Below the pieces are notes generated by a model. It had not been told where the DNA came from, did not search any database, and saw only the letters and a program-made list of their open reading frames with translations. Of a DNA stretch of 64,000 bases, positions 63,514 through 64,000 are shown one piece after another (the stretch's first letter is position 1; every line of letters starts with the position of its first letter). Origin of the DNA: Astropecten irregularis (Eukaryota; Echinodermata; Asteroidea; Paxillosida; Astropectinidae); the NCBI GenBank assembly GCA_963971285.1, contig OZ020249.1, forward strand, positions 4,464,001 through 4,528,000, given 5' to 3'. A program made the position numbers and the translations under genes.

Positions 63514-64000
63514 TGAGAACTTTGCCATAGCATAGGCCCTATGGCTAATGGCTATGCGGAGTATGCCTATGCCGAATTGAACCACAATCCAGCCATACCC
63601 AGTGGACCTACATTACAGGTTGCAGTCCTTCAGCAGTTCAGTTCTTGCCGGAACATGTCTACTTGCTGGAACATTTCTGCCTTCATGTTCGAGTTCAACT
63701 CAAGCAAGCAAGCCACAACCATTGAACTTGAACTTTGTCAGTGTGTTACCATACACTGATTAGTGAACTGGACAAATGCAATGTGAGAATGCCATCAGGT
63801 ATGACAGACTGGACATTCTTGGCTACAGCCAAGCCTACCAATTTGCTTTTGTTCAATGTGTTTATGTGCATTCATAGACCTGTTGGGTTTTAAAAATGCT
63901 TAATGTACTTAGTGTTTTGTAACTGGTACAATTGATCTTGTAAGGAATGTTGCCTTCCTTTGTTGATTGCAATCATTGTATTTCATGTATGGTATTTAAT

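Larger units (their letters stand above)
62831..64000 (+). mobile_element. Internal (leader) region of the LTR element, no intact gag
   Basis: The sequence after the primer site should be leader then gag. No long reading frame is present in 1.17 kb, so the copy is either degraded or its leader is long. One short frame at 63131-63358 contains MPCQVDSGSFARIVS (D near 63275), which resembles the active-site motif of a retropepsin (D-S/T-G). A protease so close to the primer site would imply a large internal deletion. From about 63600 the sequence is AT-richer and featureless, and may lie outside the element. Confidence 0.4.

Noticed and set aside
63541-63759. 72-codon plus-strand frame near the right end
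   Set aside because: It has low-complexity composition at its start (NGYAEYAYAE), no recognisable domain and no supporting signals.

Overview
The window is eukaryotic and almost certainly from an animal genome. A 58.5-kb satellite array fills bases 1-58463. A 5.5-kb flank follows, containing decayed retroelements, GT-AG splice-like signals, short tandem repeats and a retroelement primer-binding site that matches the 3' end of metazoan tRNA-Ser(GCT). There is no operon structure and no bacterial-type gene. The species cannot be named from the sequence; a marine invertebrate is a guess based on the style of the flank and its DIRS-type element.

Bases 1-58463: about 297 head-to-tail copies of a 197-bp monomer, all in one orientation. 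The left end runs off the window. Three main monomer classes (A, B and C, defined in the first feature) are combined into higher-order repeats that change along the array: a 4-mer, an 11-mer (2167 bp), a 17-mer exchange, 8-mers, a 14-mer (2758 bp) and, from about 47 to 57 kb, a B/C dimer (394 bp) inside a 13-mer (2561 bp). Blocks of 1-3.5 kb recur 6.9, 15.6, 23.6 and 40.6 kb apart with shared private variants. Short open frames in the array are by-products of the repeat and are not genes.

Bases 58464-59814: a sharp junction, two clusters of a 53-bp minisatellite, a candidate minus-strand exon with good splice signals but an in-frame stop, a weak tRNA-like segment, and a 78-codon plus-strand ORF that contains a perfect 19-bp inverted repeat.

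Bases 59815 to about 62420, minus strand: a degraded DIRS-type (tyrosine-recombinase) retrotransposon. Reading right to left, pieces of reverse transcriptase, RNase H with its connection region, and tyrosine recombinase can be recognised in the canonical order. Frameshifts and stops interrupt them.

Bases 62608-64000, plus strand: the 5' end of an unrelated LTR retrotransposon, with a 202-bp LTR, an 18-nt primer-binding site and a leader. No intact gag-pol is visible before the window ends. Functionally this is heterochromatin-like sequence, a satellite block bordered by dead transposons. It contains no gene that I would call intact with confidence.
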